DNA of 51,288 bases from an uncultured Alistipes sp. (GCA_948442615.1 CAOJSG010000010.1:1-51288), one strand, 5' to 3'. Counted from the first letter of the stretch, positions 36,125 through 45,533 are shown. Notes: generated from the letters alone by a model not told the origin. Translations and numbers: made by a program.

Positions 36125-36375
36125 TACATTTGTCCGCGGAAAACTTCCGTTCGAAACGTCATCGGCGACGGAGTCCGGCTGCTGTCGCGCAGCCTGCGGC
36201 GCGTCCCGTTTTTGTCTCAAAGTTATGCTTTTCCACGGCGCCGGCCCAATCCCGGGCGGCGGGCGCTTCGGGGCGGGGAGTCGTGAAACGAAGTCTTGAT
36301 AAGGTCTATCGCCCGTGCCCGGCCGGAATGGCGGCCGGACCGAACGAAGCAGAGGCAGAGACCGAAATTTGCAAT
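36125..36375 (+). promoter_or_regulatory. Promoter and long leader before DUF4290 gene
   Basis: TACATTTG (36125-36132) fits the -7 box. The 240-nt stretch to ATG 36376 is unusually long for this genome, and contains GC-rich possible hairpins (for example GCTGC-N6-GCAGC near 36179, followed by CCCGTTTTTG). A small RNA or attenuator is conceivable; I see no gene. Confidence 0.4.
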
Positions 36376-37062
36376 ATGAGAAAAAATTACAATTACGGGC
36401 GGCGCAAGCTGTTCCTGCCCGAGTACGGTCGTCATATCCACGAGATGATCGACACGCTGATGCGGATCGAGGACCGCAGGGAGCGCAACCGCCAGGCCCG
36501 GGCCGTGATCGCCGTGATGGGCAACCTCAATCCGCTGCTGCGCGATACGGCCGACTTCACGCACAAGCTGTGGGATCATCTGTTCATTATGTCTGATTTC
36601 CAGCTCGATGTGGATTCGCCCTACCCGCGTCCCTCGCGCCAGGAGCTGACCGTGGCGCCGCGGCCGCTGCGCTATACGCAGGGGCGCATCGCCTACAAGC
36701 ATTACGGCAAATACGTCCAGCAGATGATCCGCAGCCTGGCCGAGGAGAAGGACGGGGCCGCCGTGGCCCGCACGGTCGACAATCTGGCCCGCTACATGCG
36801 CGCCAAGAGCTACGAATACAACCAGGAGCATCCTAACAACGAGGTGATCGTAAAAGATATAAAGCGGATGTCCGGAGGTGCGATCGAAATCGACGAAGTT
36901 GCCTTGAATAATATCCGAAGCGATTACAAACAGCACTTTTCCGCGCGTCCGCAGAAGGGTGCCGCCCGGTCCCAGCAGCGCCAGCAGCAGAAAAACCGTC
37001 CGCAGCAGCATGCGCGGGCCTTCTCCAAAAACAACGGACCGCGTCACAATTCGACGAAATAG
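36376..37062 (+). CDS. DUF4290 protein
   Basis: A 228-residue cytoplasmic protein of the Bacteroidota-specific DUF4290 family. Typical sequences are LPEYGRHIHEMIDTLMRIEDR, then LRDTADFTHKLWDHLFIMSDF, and a C-terminal low-complexity tail rich in Gln/Arg/Asn (QQRQQQKNRPQQHARAF). The domain is helical and its function is unknown. ATG 36376 is chosen because homologues begin near the tyrosine-rich NYNYGRRK segment. Confidence 0.85.
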   Translation: MRKNYNYGRRKLFLPEYGRHIHEMIDTLMRIEDRRERNRQARAVIAVMGNLNPLLRDTADFTHKLWDHLFIMSDFQLDVDSPYPRPSRQELTVAPRPLRYTQGRIAYKHYGKYVQQMIRSLAEEKDGAAVARTVDNLARYMRAKSYEYNQEHPNNEVIVKDIKRMSGGAIEIDEVALNNIRSDYKQHFSARPQKGAARSQQRQQQKNRPQQHARAFSKNNGPRHNSTK

Positions 37063-37085
37063 TTCGCAATTATCGGAAATTTGAG

Positions 37086-37093
37086 TATATTTG
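37086..37093 (+). promoter_or_regulatory. -7 box of the thioredoxin-like/lpxH/thyA/folA operon
   Basis: TATATTTG, 21 bp before ATG 37114. The genes downstream overlap or nearly abut, so this is the likely single promoter. Confidence 0.55.
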
Positions 37094-37113
37094 TAGTTCG
37101 TAACTGCGAAATC

Positions 37114-38256
37114 ATGAACAAGCAAACACTCTTGGTCGTTCTCTCCGCAGCCTTCGCGCTGTGTGCCTGCCAGTCTTCGAAAGTCCGCATCGCCGGACGT
37201 TTCGTCGGAAACAACGCCCGGTACGTCTATCTCGAACAGGTGTCGCCGCTGGCGCAGAAGGTGGTCGACTCGGTCGAGCTGGACAAAAACGGCAACTACC
37301 GGTTCATGCTCAAGGATGCATCGCGCACGCCGTCGCTCTATAATCTGATTTTCAACGGCGAACGCATTCCGCTGTTCCTGGCCGGGGGCGACCGGGTGAC
37401 GGTCAACTCCGTCGGGAGCGTGATTCGGAACTATACGGTCGCGGGGTCGCGCGAATCGGAGCTGCTGCGCGAATTCTACCAGGCCTACGTGGGCGGGGCG
37501 CGCCGGCTGGAGCAGATCGTGTCGCGCTATGCCGACGCCGAAATCTCGGCGGAGCAGCGTCAGCGGCTGGCGCGCGAATATACCGACGAGTACTACCGCA
37601 TCCGGCGCGAGCAGTTGCGGTTCATCATCGAGAACAAGGCTTCGCTGGCTGCCGTGTATGCGCTCTACCAGCGCCTGCCGGGCGACACGGCGCTTTTCAA
37701 CGGCGACAGCGACGTGGTCTATTTCCGCACGGTGGCCGAGGCGCTCGAACAGACCTATCCCGATTCGCCCTATCTGCCCGCCCTGCTGGGCGAGATTGCG
37801 CGCATGGACGCGCGGATCAACCTGACGTCGCGCATCAGCGAGTCGGGCTATCCGGACCTGGAGCTGACCGATATCTACGGCAAGAAGATCCGCCTGTCGT
37901 CGCTCGCGGGCAAGGTCGTGCTGCTCGACTTCTGGTCGGCCGAGCTGGGCAACAGCAACGTCATGAACGCCGAACTGAAGGACATTTACGCGAAATACGC
38001 CGGCTCGCCGACGGAGTTCGAGGTCTACCAGGTGGCGATCGACAGCTCCAAGCCGCTGTGGATCACGGCCGTGCAGGAGCAGCAACTGCCTTGGATCTCG
38101 GTCAGCGACCTCAAGGGGCGCCTTTCGCCCGTCGTGGGGCTGTACAACGTGCAGAAGCTGCCCGCCAACTTCCTGATCGACCGCGAGGGGACGATCGTCG
38201 CCAAAGACATTTACGGCAAGAGCCTCGACGACAAACTGGCCGAACTGACCCGCTGA
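37114..38256 (+). CDS. Thioredoxin-like lipoprotein lacking the CxxC motif
   Basis: A 380-residue lipoprotein with lipobox AFALCAC (Cys near residue 19). The N-terminal third looks like DUF4369 (KVRIAGRFVGNNARYVYLEQ), the middle is helical, and the last ~140 residues are an AhpC/TSA-like thioredoxin fold (DLELTDIYGKKIRLSSLAGKVVLLDFWSAEL). Where active-site WCGPC should be, the sequence is AELGNSNVMN, with no Cys. It therefore cannot do ordinary disulfide chemistry and may be structural or binding. ATG 37114 is supported by the -7 box 21 bp upstream. It overlaps the next gene by one base. Confidence 0.9.
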   Translation: MNKQTLLVVLSAAFALCACQSSKVRIAGRFVGNNARYVYLEQVSPLAQKVVDSVELDKNGNYRFMLKDASRTPSLYNLIFNGERIPLFLAGGDRVTVNSVGSVIRNYTVAGSRESELLREFYQAYVGGARRLEQIVSRYADAEISAEQRQRLAREYTDEYYRIRREQLRFIIENKASLAAVYALYQRLPGDTALFNGDSDVVYFRTVAEALEQTYPDSPYLPALLGEIARMDARINLTSRISESGYPDLELTDIYGKKIRLSSLAGKVVLLDFWSAELGNSNVMNAELKDIYAKYAGSPTEFEVYQVAIDSSKPLWITAVQEQQLPWISVSDLKGRLSPVVGLYNVQKLPANFLIDREGTIVAKDIYGKSLDDKLAELTR

Positions 38257-39002
38257 TGTACTATTTCGCGTCCGATATTCACCTGGGGGCGGGCGACGAG
38301 GCGAGCGCGGCCTGCCGGGAGCGCCGTTTCGTGCAGTGGCTCGACCGGGCGGCCCGCGATGCGCAGGCGATCGTGCTGGCCGGCGACATCTTCGACTTCT
38401 GGTTCGAATATCGGCGCGTCGTCCCGAAAGGGTTCGTGCGGACGCTGGGCAAGCTGGCCGAACTCTCGGACCGGGGGATCCGGATCGTCTTTTTTACGGG
38501 CAATCACGACATGTGGGTGGGCGACTACCTCGCGCGCGAGTGCGGTGCGGAGGTCCACACCCGCCCCGCGCTGCTGACCCTGGGCCGGATGCGGGTCTTC
38601 GTAGCCCACGGCGACAACCTGAATATCCAAGGCCGGCCGGGGCTTCGGCTGCTGAATGCCGGGTTCCGCTCGCGCGTGCTGCGGTGGTTCTTTTCCTGGG
38701 GGCTCCATCCCGACTGGGCGGTCCGCTTCGGCCGCTGGTGGAGCGGCAAGTCGCGCGCCGCGCGCGAAAGCACGGAGGGGAAGGAGGCTTCGGTGACCGA
38801 CCCGCTGATCGAATATGCCCGAACCTATGCCGAAACGGCGGAGGTCGATCTGTTCGTTTTCGGCCATATGCACTTCCCGCGCGATTACAGCGAGGAGGGT
38901 CTGCACGTGATCTGCCTGGGCGGTTGGGCCGATGCGCCTACCTATGCCGCGACGGACGGATGCGGCCGGGCGACTCTCGAAACGTTTGAACCCGAAGTAT
39001 GA
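38256..39002 (+). CDS. lpxH: UDP-2,3-diacylglucosamine diphosphatase (LpxH-type)
   Basis: A 248-residue calcineurin-type metallophosphoesterase. Metal and catalytic motifs are visible: [31 protein letters not shown], and FGHMH. LpxH releases UMP to form lipid X in lipid A synthesis and acts at the inner membrane face. The ATG overlaps the previous stop (TGATG) and the last bases overlap thyA (ATGA), so three genes are translationally coupled. Confidence 0.9.
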   Translation: MYYFASDIHLGAGDEASAACRERRFVQWLDRAARDAQAIVLAGDIFDFWFEYRRVVPKGFVRTLGKLAELSDRGIRIVFFTGNHDMWVGDYLARECGAEVHTRPALLTLGRMRVFVAHGDNLNIQGRPGLRLLNAGFRSRVLRWFFSWGLHPDWAVRFGRWWSGKSRAARESTEGKEASVTDPLIEYARTYAETAEVDLFVFGHMHFPRDYSEEGLHVICLGGWADAPTYAATDGCGRATLETFEPEV

Positions 39003-39892
39003 GACAGTACCTCGATTTGCTGCGCCGGATCAAGGCGGAGGGGACGGTCCGGGACGACCGTACGGGGACGGGGACACGCAGCGTCTTCGGACACCAGATG
39101 CGCTTCGACCTGTCGGAGGGGTTCCCGCTGCTCACGACCAAGAAGGTCTTCCTGAAGGGGGTGATCCACGAACTGCTCTGGTTCCTGGCCGGCGACACCA
39201 ACATCCGCTACCTCGTCGAAAACGGCGTGCACATCTGGGACAACGACGCTTACCGCTATTACGGCGAACTGTGCGCGCGGCACGGCGTGCCGGCGGTCGA
39301 CCGCGAGACGTTTCTCGCCTCGGCGGGCGCCGAATCGCCGATCGAGGGGTATCGCTACGGCGATCTGAACCATGTCTACGGCTATCAGTGGCGCTCGTGG
39401 CCGCTGCCCGACGGCGGGACGATCGACCAGATCGCCGAGGCCGTGCGGACGATCCGTACGAATCCCGATTCGCGGCGCATCCTGGTCTCGGCCTGGAACG
39501 TCGCCGAGGTGGAGGGCATGGCGCTGCCGCCCTGCCACGTGCTGTTCCAGTTCTATGTGGCGGGCGGGCGCCTCTCCTGCCAGCTCTACCAGCGCAGCGC
39601 CGACACGTTCCTGGGCGTGCCGTTCAACATCGCGTCGTACGCGCTGCTCACGCAGATGACGGCGCAGGTGTGCGGCCTCGAACCCGGCGAGTTCATCCAC
39701 ACGCTGGGGGACGCGCACCTCTATCTGAACCACATGGACCAGGCGGACGAGCAGCTCGCGCGTACGCCGCGCCCGCTGCCGCGCATGCGGCTGAATCCCG
39801 AAGTGCGGTCGCTGTTCGACTTCCGCTACGAGGACTTCACGCTCGAGGGCTACGATCCCTGGCCGGCGATCAAGGCCCCCATGTCGTTCTGA
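38999..39892 (+). CDS. thyA: Thymidylate synthase
   Basis: A 297-residue classical ThyA that methylates dUMP with methylene-tetrahydrofolate. Seen: [16 protein letters not shown], the catalytic Cys in [10 protein letters not shown], the dUMP-binding [20 protein letters not shown], and the C-terminal PMSF ending. Length is slightly above that of E. coli ThyA, from an insert around residues 95-120. It is followed 33 bp later by folA, which regenerates its folate. Confidence 0.97.
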   Translation: MRQYLDLLRRIKAEGTVRDDRTGTGTRSVFGHQMRFDLSEGFPLLTTKKVFLKGVIHELLWFLAGDTNIRYLVENGVHIWDNDAYRYYGELCARHGVPAVDRETFLASAGAESPIEGYRYGDLNHVYGYQWRSWPLPDGGTIDQIAEAVRTIRTNPDSRRILVSAWNVAEVEGMALPPCHVLFQFYVAGGRLSCQLYQRSADTFLGVPFNIASYALLTQMTAQVCGLEPGEFIHTLGDAHLYLNHMDQADEQLARTPRPLPRMRLNPEVRSLFDFRYEDFTLEGYDPWPAIKAPMSF

Positions 39893-39924
39893 CGGCGGCG
39901 CAATACCTTATATCTTATCCGAGT

Positions 39925-40419
39925 ATGACGAGCATCATCGTAGCCGTGGCCCGCAACGGGGTGATCGGCGACAAAAACCGACTTCTGTGGCATATCGCCG
40001 AGGACCTGCGCCATTTCAAGACGCTCACGACGGGGCATCCGGTGGTGATGGGGCGGAAGACCTACGAATCGCTGGGCCGGCCGCTGCCGAACCGGACGAA
40101 CGTGGTCGTCACGCGGCAGCGGATCGAGATCCCGGGCTGCACGGTGGTCCACTCGCTGGAGGAGGCGCTGGCTTCGTTCGGCCCCGACGAGGAGGTCTTC
40201 GTGATCGGCGGGGCGCAGATCTATGCCGAGGCGCTGCCTCTCGCCGACCGGTTCTACCTCACGCGCGTGGAGCGCGACTACGAGGGCGACACCCGCTTCC
40301 CGGCGTGGAACGAGTCGGAATGGCGGCTCACGGCGTGCGAGTCGTTCGCCTGCGGGGCGCAGTACCCCGGACCGTTCCGCTTCGAGACCTACGAACGCCG
40401 CCGGCAGGCGGAGGCATAG
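39925..40419 (+). CDS. folA: Dihydrofolate reductase
   Basis: A 164-residue DHFR: VARNGVIGDKNRLLWHIAEDLRHFK (folate-binding start, with Leu-Leu-Trp instead of the usual Leu-Pro-Trp, and the catalytic Asp in EDL), then VVMGRKTYESLGRPLPNRTN and VFVIGGAQIYAEAL for NADPH binding. It recycles the dihydrofolate made by ThyA. It ends 90 bp before the -7 box of the Hdr-like operon; the gap 40420-40509 holds no gene. Confidence 0.96.
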   Translation: MTSIIVAVARNGVIGDKNRLLWHIAEDLRHFKTLTTGHPVVMGRKTYESLGRPLPNRTNVVVTRQRIEIPGCTVVHSLEEALASFGPDEEVFVIGGAQIYAEALPLADRFYLTRVERDYEGDTRFPAWNESEWRLTACESFACGAQYPGPFRFETYERRRQAEA

Positions 40420-40509
40420 CGCGCAAGGACCGGCGCATGCGGAGAGGGAGCTGCGCGCCATAGCGCGAAATTACGCATTTATACCACCTTCCGACCCGGA
40501 CCGAATCCC

Positions 40510-40535
40510 TACCTTTGCAGTGCAAAGGTTTTTTT
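40510..40535 (+). promoter_or_regulatory. Hdr operon promoter overlapping a terminator-like hairpin
   Basis: The -7 box TACCTTTG (40510-40517) is part of a perfect inverted repeat ACCTTTGC (40511-40518) / GCAAAGGT (40522-40529) with a 3-nt loop, followed by seven Ts up to ATG 40536. The hairpin plus T-run has the form of an intrinsic terminator for the folA transcript, and the same bases provide the next promoter. A transcript started here would have almost no leader. Confidence 0.55.
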
Positions 40536-41234
40536 ATGGGCAAATATTTCGACATGCTGATGGAGGACGTCCGGCTCCGCGAGGGGCTGAACGCCTGTAT
40601 GAACTGCGGGGTCTGCACGGGCGTCTGCCCGGCCGCCGAGTTCTACAACTACGATCCGCGGCAGATCGTCTCGATCGTGCAGACGCGCGACGATGCCGCC
40701 ATCGAAGAGCTGATGCGCAGCGACACGATCTGGTATTGCGGCGAGTGCATGTCGTGCCGTCCGCGCTGTCCGCGGGGCAACACGCCGGGCTACGTGATCC
40801 AGGCGCTGCGGACCCTGTCGCAGAAACTCGGCTTCTTCGTCGAGAGCGAGAAGGGGCGGCAGCAGCTGGCGCTCAAGCGGATCATCGGCGAGAACATCCT
40901 GCGCACGGGTTACTGCATCGTGCCGCGGATGGTCAAACCCGAACTCCACCCCGAGCAGGGCCCGGTGTGGGAGTGGATCGTGGAGAACGACCGCGAGGTC
41001 TACGGGCGCTTCACGCCCGTCTACATGCGCCAGGGCGCGGGTGCGCTGCGGCGCATCGACGAGCAGTCGCTGGCCGAGATCGAACGCATCTTCGAGGTCA
41101 GCGGCGGCAAGCGCATGTTCGATACCATCGAGGAGCATTCGGACCGCAAGGCCCGCGAAATGGGCTACGAGGAGGGCGCCGACCAGCGCTATCTGATGGA
41201 TGTCTTCCGCAACAACAGCAACGAACACTATTGA
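40536..41234 (+). CDS. HdrC-like iron-sulfur protein
   Basis: A 232-residue cytoplasmic protein with two [4Fe-4S] sites: CMNCGVCTGVCP (about residues 21-32) and CGECMSCRPRCP (about 69-80). This arrangement matches HdrC of heterodisulfide reductases and QmoC/DsrK-type N-termini. The remaining ~150 residues are helical. It is first in the electron-transfer operon and 4 bp from the HdrB-like gene. It should pass electrons between HdrA-like FAD and the CCG proteins. Confidence 0.86.
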   Translation: MGKYFDMLMEDVRLREGLNACMNCGVCTGVCPAAEFYNYDPRQIVSIVQTRDDAAIEELMRSDTIWYCGECMSCRPRCPRGNTPGYVIQALRTLSQKLGFFVESEKGRQQLALKRIIGENILRTGYCIVPRMVKPELHPEQGPVWEWIVENDREVYGRFTPVYMRQGAGALRRIDEQSLAEIERIFEVSGGKRMFDTIEEHSDRKAREMGYEEGADQRYLMDVFRNNSNEHY

Positions 41235-41238
41235 GACC

Positions 41239-42327
41239 ATGATGAAGCGCAACAGCTGGAACGAATACCAGAAACAGATCGCCGACGACCGCTATTATTA
41301 CGGCCGCAGCTGCATCCGGCAGAACTTCTTCCCCGGGAGCGAGAAGGCGTTCATCGACATCCTGCGCGGCGATCTGGGCAAGGACCTGCTGGACGACCCG
41401 CTCCATTCGTCGTGTACGGGCATCGGCTACCATTCGGACATCGTGCCGCTCGAGACGATCATGACGGTCGTGGCGCGGCAGTTCGCGCTGATGGGCGAGG
41501 CGGGCTACGAGAATTTCGTCACCTCGTGCATCACCTCGTTCGGCGTCTACACTGAGGTGCTGGCCACCTGGGCCGAGTTTCCCGAGACCGAGGAGCGCAC
41601 GCGCGAAAACCTCTTCAAGGCCACGGGGCGCGAGTTCCGCAAACCGGCCAGCCTGGCGCACACCTCGGACGTGATGTTCCATTTCCGCGAGCGGATCGCC
41701 GCGCAGGCCGCCCGCCGGCTGGTCAACGCCGCGACGGGCGAACCCCTGAAGGTGGTCGAGCACATCGGCTGCCACTATGCGAAGATCTTCCCCAAGTCGG
41801 GCATCGGCGGTTCGGAATTCCCCTACGTGCTGGCCGGCATGGTCGAGGCGTGGGGCGGCGAGTGCGTGGACTATCCCGAACGGCGCCACTGCTGCGGCTT
41901 CGGATTCCGCAACTACCTGGTGCAGGCCAATCGGGGCTATTCGATCGCCAATTCGCACAAGAAACTGGAGAGCATGGCCCCCTACAAGCCCGACTTCATC
42001 GTGGCCAACTGTCCGGGGTGCGCCATGTTCCTCGACAAGTGGCAGTATGCCATCGCCGAGATGGAGGGGACGACCTACGGCGAAAACGGACACGGCATCC
42101 CGGTGCTGACCTACGAGGAGATGGCCGGACTGGTGCTGGGCTACGATCCCTGGGAGCTGGGCATGCAGATGCACCAGGTCGACGTGGAGCCTTTGCTGGA
42201 CAAGATGGGCGTCGACTACGACCCGGCGGCCAAGTACCTGGGCCGCAACGGGAAATATATCGGAAAACCCGCTTCGGCGGTGGTCAATTGCAGCGCGACC
42301 GATACGGTCTACGACATCCGTGAGTGA
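41239..42327 (+). CDS. HdrB-like CCG-domain protein
   Basis: A 362-residue protein with a CCG domain: GCHYAK, RHCCGFGF and NCPGCAMF give the Cys set that binds noncubane or related [4Fe-4S] clusters in HdrB. The N-terminal CCG half is degenerate (HSSCTGIGYHSDI). In methanogens HdrB reduces CoM-S-S-CoB; here, without methanogenesis, the disulfide or thiol partner is unknown. ATG 41239 is used; ATG 41242 is equally possible. Confidence 0.84.
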   Translation: MMKRNSWNEYQKQIADDRYYYGRSCIRQNFFPGSEKAFIDILRGDLGKDLLDDPLHSSCTGIGYHSDIVPLETIMTVVARQFALMGEAGYENFVTSCITSFGVYTEVLATWAEFPETEERTRENLFKATGREFRKPASLAHTSDVMFHFRERIAAQAARRLVNAATGEPLKVVEHIGCHYAKIFPKSGIGGSEFPYVLAGMVEAWGGECVDYPERRHCCGFGFRNYLVQANRGYSIANSHKKLESMAPYKPDFIVANCPGCAMFLDKWQYAIAEMEGTTYGENGHGIPVLTYEEMAGLVLGYDPWELGMQMHQVDVEPLLDKMGVDYDPAAKYLGRNGKYIGKPASAVVNCSATDTVYDIRE

Positions 42328-42363
42328 CGGGCGCGCAGGAAGAAATCGGATAAACCAGACTGC

Positions 42364-43371
42364 ATGAAACGAGTGATAGTGATAGGCGGCGGCGTGGCCG
42401 GCATGCAAACGGCGCTCCGGCTGGCCGACGACGGGTGCGACCCGCTGATCCTGGAGAAAGAGGGCGAACTGGGCGGAAAACTGCGCGACTGGTACGTGCT
42501 TTTCCCGACGTTCACGCCGGCATCGGAGGTGCTGGCGGAGTTGAAGGGGCGCGTGATCCGCCGCGGCATCGAGGTGCGCACTTCGGCCGAGGTGGCGGCG
42601 TTCACGCCGCACAGCGTGACGCTGGCCGGCGGCGAGACGCTCGCCTGCGACGCAGTGGTCGTGGCCACGGGGTTCACGCTGTTCGACGCCCGCATCAAGG
42701 AGGAGTACGGTTACGGCATCTACGACAACGTGGTGACTTCGGCCGACCTGGAGCGCATGTTCGCCGAAGGGCGCGTGGCCAAAAGCGACGGTTCGCGTCC
42801 GCGGCGCATCGCTTTCCTGCACTGCGTGGGGTCGCGCGACGAGAAGGTGTGCCAGTCGCACTGCTCGCGCGTGTGCTGCATCACGGGCGTCAAACAGGCC
42901 ATGGAGATGAAGCGGCTCTTTCCCGAAGCCGACGTCTTCAATTTCTATATGGACATCCGCATGTTCGGCCCCGGATACGAGGAGATGTACCGCGAGGCGC
43001 AGCAGCGCTGCAACATCCATTTCGTGCGCGGACGCATCTCGGAGGCGAGTCCGACCATCGACGGGCGGATCCAGATCAAGGCCGAGGATACGCTCACGGG
43101 ACGGCCGCTCAAGATGAGCGTCGACATGCTGGTGCTGCTGGTGGGCATGCGGGCCAACGATTCGAACGCCCGCTTCGCCGCGCAGAGCGGCGTCGAACGC
43201 TCGCCGAGCGGGTTCCTGGCGCCGAAGAGCCTCTTTCTGGACGGGGTGCGGAGCACCGCCGAGGGAATTTTCTATGCCGGCACGGTGACGGCGCCCAAGA
43301 GCGTCGGGGAGTGCGTCTGCGAAGGCTATGCGGCGGCCGACGCGGCGGCGGAGTACGTAAAGGAGCGTTGA
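42364..43371 (+). CDS. HdrA-like FAD-dependent oxidoreductase (short form)
   Basis: A 335-residue flavoprotein. The N-terminal FAD motif is VIVIGGGVAGMQTALRLAD, with a second dinucleotide-like segment near VVVATGFTLFD. The HdrA signature CVGSRDEKVCQSHCSRVCC follows at about residue 155-180, supplying the [4Fe-4S] Cys. It lacks the extra N- or C-terminal ferredoxin domains of methanogen HdrA. It should take electrons from a donor such as NADH, H2 or ferredoxin and pass them to HdrC/HdrB; whether it bifurcates is unknown. Confidence 0.85.
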   Translation: MKRVIVIGGGVAGMQTALRLADDGCDPLILEKEGELGGKLRDWYVLFPTFTPASEVLAELKGRVIRRGIEVRTSAEVAAFTPHSVTLAGGETLACDAVVVATGFTLFDARIKEEYGYGIYDNVVTSADLERMFAEGRVAKSDGSRPRRIAFLHCVGSRDEKVCQSHCSRVCCITGVKQAMEMKRLFPEADVFNFYMDIRMFGPGYEEMYREAQQRCNIHFVRGRISEASPTIDGRIQIKAEDTLTGRPLKMSVDMLVLLVGMRANDSNARFAAQSGVERSPSGFLAPKSLFLDGVRSTAEGIFYAGTVTAPKSVGECVCEGYAAADAAAEYVKER

Positions 43372-43375
43372 GACG

Positions 43376-43711
43376 ATGGCGGCGATCAATTTCGGATATA
43401 CGATCTCGAAACCGCGTGCGATCGACATCGACCGCAACAACCTGCGCAAGAGCGACGAGATTCTGCACGAAATGCCCGAGCTGCAGGCCTGCATCGGGTG
43501 CGGCAGCTGCACGGCGGTCTGTACGGCTGGCAACCTCACCTCGTTCAACTTCCGCAAGGTCCACACGCTCGTGCGCCGCGGCGAGTACGAAGGGGCCTAC
43601 GAGGAGATGAACAAGTGCATGCTCTGCGGCAAGTGCCGGCTGGTATGCCCGCGCGGCATCAATACGCGCGGCGTCGCGATGCTCATAAAACGTAAACTGG
43701 GGGATTTTTAA
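43376..43711 (+). CDS. Second small HdrC-like ferredoxin
   Basis: A 111-residue protein with two four-Cys motifs, CIGCGSCTAVC and CMLCGKCRLVCPRG, about 45 residues apart. This is HdrC spacing. It is 4 bp after the HdrA-like gene and 40 bp before the membrane protein, so probably part of the same complex. Two HdrC paralogues in one operon suggest two electron branches. Confidence 0.84.
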   Translation: MAAINFGYTISKPRAIDIDRNNLRKSDEILHEMPELQACIGCGSCTAVCTAGNLTSFNFRKVHTLVRRGEYEGAYEEMNKCMLCGKCRLVCPRGINTRGVAMLIKRKLGDF

Positions 43712-43751
43712 CGCGCGTGCCGTCCGCGGGCGGCGCGTCCATAGCAAGCAT

Positions 43752-45533
43752 ATGTCGTTTTTCGCACCATTCTGCATACCGTTCATCGTCGGGGCGCTGT
43801 TCATGTTCGCCGCCGTGGCGTGGAAGTGGGGGAGCTGGCTCTGGCGTCTGTCGTCCGACGACCGCCGGCGCATCCTGAAGGGGATTCCGTCGCTCGCGAC
43901 GCTGCAGGCCGTCGGCGAGACGGTGAGCGAGTCGCTGCTCCACCGGCGCATATTCCGGGTCAATCCGCTGCTGGGATACATGCACATGAGCCTGGCGTTC
44001 GGCTGGTTCCTGCTGATCTCCGTGGGGTGGATCGAGACGGTCTCCTACATGGGCTTCCGCTGGGTGCCGCTGCAGGGGCATGTTTTTTTCAAATATTTCG
44101 CCACGGGACTGCCCCATAAGCCCGTGTTCGAGTTCACGATGGACCTGCTGCTGCTCTTCGTGCTCTCGGGCGTGGCGCTGGCCTGGGGCAAGCGGCTCTA
44201 TTCGCGGGCCATGGGGATGCGCCGTACGACCCGCCACGCCTGGGGCGACCGCATCGCGCTGTCGGCCCTGTGGTTCATCTTTCCGGCGCGCCTCGCGGCC
44301 GAGAGCCTCACGGCGGCACTCTACGGGGGCGGCGGATTCCTCACGGGGTCGCTGGGCGCCGCGCTGGACCGGGTCGCCGACCCCGCACTGCTCGGGCATG
44401 CGGCGACGGCGGCCTGGTGGTTCTACTCCTGCTGCCTGGGGCTCTTCTTCGTGGGGCTGCCCTTCTCGCGGTACATGCACATCTTCACGGAGATCCCGCT
44501 GATCTTCCTGCGCCGCTACCGGCTGCGCTCGGGCGAGAAGGAGGGGGCGTTCGACCGGTTCCAGATCGAAGCATGTTCGCGCTGCGGCATCTGCATCGAT
44601 CCGTGCCAGTTGCAGCAGACGCTGGGCATCGACGACGTGCAGTCGGTCTATTTCCTGCGCGACCGGCGCTACGGCCGCCTGCGCCTCGCCACGGCCAACA
44701 ACTGCCTGATGTGCGGCCGCTGCCAGGTGAAATGTCCCGTGGGGATCGACCTCAATACGCTGCGGCTCAATTCGCGCGACACGATGCGCAACATCCCCGA
44801 CGAGCGGCGCTACGAATACCTGAAGGGGCTGGACCGCTCGCAGGGTGCCGGGAAGGTCGGTTACTTCGCCGGCTGCATGACGCTGCTTACGCCGCGGACG
44901 CTGCGGGCGATGGAGCGGATTTTCGGCGCGGCGGGCGAGGAGGTCTGGTGGGCCGATCGCGAAGGGGGAGTCTGCTGCGGCCGGCCGCTGAAACTCTCGG
45001 GCGAGACCGATTCGGCGCGCAAGATGGTGCAGTACAATACCGATCTGTTCCGCAAACACGGCATCACGACGCTCGTGACCTCGTGCCCGATCTGCTTGAA
45101 GGTTTTCCGGGAGGATTACGACCTGCCGGGCATCGAGGTGCTGCACCATTCGGAATACATCCTGCGCCTGATCCGGAGCGGACGGCTGCCGGTCATCTAC
45201 GGGGCCGAACGCTATACGTACCACGATCCGTGCGAACTGGGGCGCGGCAGCGGCATCTACGATGAGCCGCGCGCCGTGATCGAGGCGGTGGGCGAGCTGC
45301 TCGAACCGGCCTCGACCCGCGAGCATGCTCTGTGCTGCGGCTCTTCGGTGGCCAATACGGCGATTTCGGACGGGCAGCAGCTGCGGATCGCGCAGGCGGT
45401 CGTGCAGGAGCTGGAGGCCACGGGCGCCGAGACGATCGTGACGGCATGCCCGCTCTGCAAGAAGGCGCTGGTGCGCGGTGCGAAGGGCGAGGTGCGCGAT
45501 CTGGCGGAGATCGTGGCCGCCCATATCCGCTGA
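43752..45533 (+). CDS. Fused membrane/Fe-S/CCG protein (DsrMK- or HdrDE-like)
   Basis: A 593-residue membrane protein. About the first 260 residues contain six or so hydrophobic segments with His residues, resembling NarI/DsrM cytochrome b-type subunits. Then come [4Fe-4S] motifs CSRCGICIDPC and CLMCGRCQVKCP, and two CCG domains (GYFAGCMTL, GGVCCGRP, TSCPICLK; YHDPCELG, ALCCGSS, TACPLCKK). This is the HdrE+HdrD or DsrM+DsrK layout in one chain. It should link the soluble Hdr-like subunits to the menaquinone pool. The gap 45534-45770 has no gene. Confidence 0.86.
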   Translation: MSFFAPFCIPFIVGALFMFAAVAWKWGSWLWRLSSDDRRRILKGIPSLATLQAVGETVSESLLHRRIFRVNPLLGYMHMSLAFGWFLLISVGWIETVSYMGFRWVPLQGHVFFKYFATGLPHKPVFEFTMDLLLLFVLSGVALAWGKRLYSRAMGMRRTTRHAWGDRIALSALWFIFPARLAAESLTAALYGGGGFLTGSLGAALDRVADPALLGHAATAAWWFYSCCLGLFFVGLPFSRYMHIFTEIPLIFLRRYRLRSGEKEGAFDRFQIEACSRCGICIDPCQLQQTLGIDDVQSVYFLRDRRYGRLRLATANNCLMCGRCQVKCPVGIDLNTLRLNSRDTMRNIPDERRYEYLKGLDRSQGAGKVGYFAGCMTLLTPRTLRAMERIFGAAGEEVWWADREGGVCCGRPLKLSGETDSARKMVQYNTDLFRKHGITTLVTSCPICLKVFREDYDLPGIEVLHHSEYILRLIRSGRLPVIYGAERYTYHDPCELGRGSGIYDEPRAVIEAVGELLEPASTREHALCCGSSVANTAISDGQQLRIAQAVVQELEATGAETIVTACPLCKKALVRGAKGEVRDLAEIVAAHIR

